Positions 63,172 through 64,000 of a DNA stretch of 64,000 bases are shown here, piece by piece (within the stretch, counting starts at the first letter, position 1; each line of letters begins with the position of its first letter). The position numbers and the translations under genes are program-made. Source of the stretch: Diplodia intermedia (lineage: Eukaryota > Ascomycota > Dothideomycetes > Botryosphaeriales > Botryosphaeriaceae); the NCBI GenBank assembly GCA_021495925.1, contig JAKEKT010000032.1:297571-361570 (forward strand), given 5' to 3'. Below the pieces are notes generated by a model, which saw only the letters and a list, made by a program, of their open reading frames with translations, did no database searches and was not told the DNA's origin.

Positions 63172-64000
63172 GAAGATGAAAATATTATAAGAAACAAGTA
63201 TAATAGCGTTAAGGCCGCCACTTAAACCTCTATATGCGTACACCTCGAGAAAGCTAGTAAGCTTATAAGTAACCTATCTAGAATCGCGCTAGCTTATAAT
63301 AAAAAACTTATCTAAGGCTAAGAATAGTAAATAAAGCCCGCGACTATCTTCGTTCTTTCGATACTATTACTAGAAACCATCGAGCTAAAGTATCGGTTAT
63401 AAGAGATAAAAGTATCGTTTTAAAAGTAAGAGAAATAGAGACTATTTAAAAAGTCTTTAAGTTAAATAAGTAGTTCTCGCTATTAGTAGTAGTAGTCTAA
63501 TTAATAAATTATCTAGTTTTATTAGTCTTCGTCTAGAAAGTTATAGCCTCGTTATTACTAAGCGGATTAATATTTATATTAAAGAATAACTATATAGATA
63601 AAGATATATTAGTATACGGCGAATTCGGCGGCTCTATACTCTAGAGATACTTATCGTAATAAATAATATTAGAATATAGAGTCTAGCTAAGAGAGTTAAT
63701 ACTAATATATTAGAATTTAAATAAATAAGAATATATTTATATATCTATTAAAGATAAGATATAAGAAGCGATAGAGAGCTATCTTAAAGATTACTTATAT
63801 ACTCTACTTCTCGCTAACTAAGCTATCTACTACTATAAATACTTATATTCTAATATATCTTCTTCGCGTCTTATCTAATAGAAAAGTACGCGATACTAGC
63901 TATAGTATTTAAGTAGTAAAATAGAAGATATATAAAATAATTAAGAGTTAAACTTATAAATAGTAAAAAGAAAGAAAAGATAGTATTAAAGTCTTCTATA
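63172..64000. repeat. AT-rich, RIP-like degenerate repeat, continues past the window
   Basis: The composition changes abruptly to strongly AT-rich sequence dense in TA steps ('ttataagtaacctatctag', 'aatatattagaatttaaata') and poor in CA/TG, the mark of repeat-induced point mutation. In the forward frame set at 63333, long coding-like stretches are broken only by TAA and TAG and not TGA, as expected when CAA and CAG codons mutate by C to T. Probably a dead transposon; too degraded to classify by eye. The block runs off the right edge. Confidence 0.75.

Overview
The window is nuclear DNA of a filamentous ascomycete (Pezizomycotina). Genes carry short introns of about 50-200 bp with fungal branch points (CTAAC/CTGAC). 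Typical products are present: cytochrome P450s, a HET-domain protein, an M35 deuterolysin, a Pmp3 proteolipid and a fungal N-terminal domain/RhoGEF protein. The right edge is an AT-rich, TpA-rich block that looks like a repeat damaged by repeat-induced point mutation (RIP). I cannot name the class or genus. Exon structures below were built by hand: each keeps the reading frame across all splice sites, but none is backed by transcripts. No tRNA, rRNA, CRISPR array or bacterial-type operon was seen.  Layout. 1-10.6 kb: a partial SnoaL-like protein, an ATG-less orphan reading frame, a four-exon P450, an unknown two-exon gene and an orphan PflX-like radical SAM protein. 11.8-18 kb: a secreted apple/PAN-like protein, a short-chain dehydrogenase and a Pro/Thr-rich unknown protein. 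18-20 kb: a J-domain protein between two copies of a short duplicated sequence. 20.8-28 kb: secretory and surface genes (a protein resembling the deuterolysin propeptide, deuterolysin itself, a Cys-rich single-pass membrane protein, a secreted EF-hand protein). 29.5-39.7 kb: Pmp3, an unknown membrane protein, and two housekeeping genes (URB1 in ribosome biogenesis and a probable eIF4E-binding protein). 42-48 kb: two tandem paralogous genes of a family I do not recognise. 49-55 kb: a RhoGEF and a HET-domain gene. 57-61 kb: a second P450 and a sugar-type MFS transporter. 63.2-64 kb: the RIP-like block.  The strongest candidate for something undescribed is the tandem pair at 42.2-47.8 kb. Both genes are on the minus strand with the same four-exon plan and intron phases, and share N-terminal, central and C-terminal domains. 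The larger one has two copies of the central module and a seven-cysteine cluster. The second is a family of 68-73 bp TA-bounded inverted-repeat elements (four copies, all intergenic), resembling miniature Tc1/mariner-type elements; two bracket the HET-domain gene. Also notable are two probable GC-AG introns, a Pmp3 protein with an Arg/His-rich tail, and the right-hand border between ordinary and RIP-like sequence.
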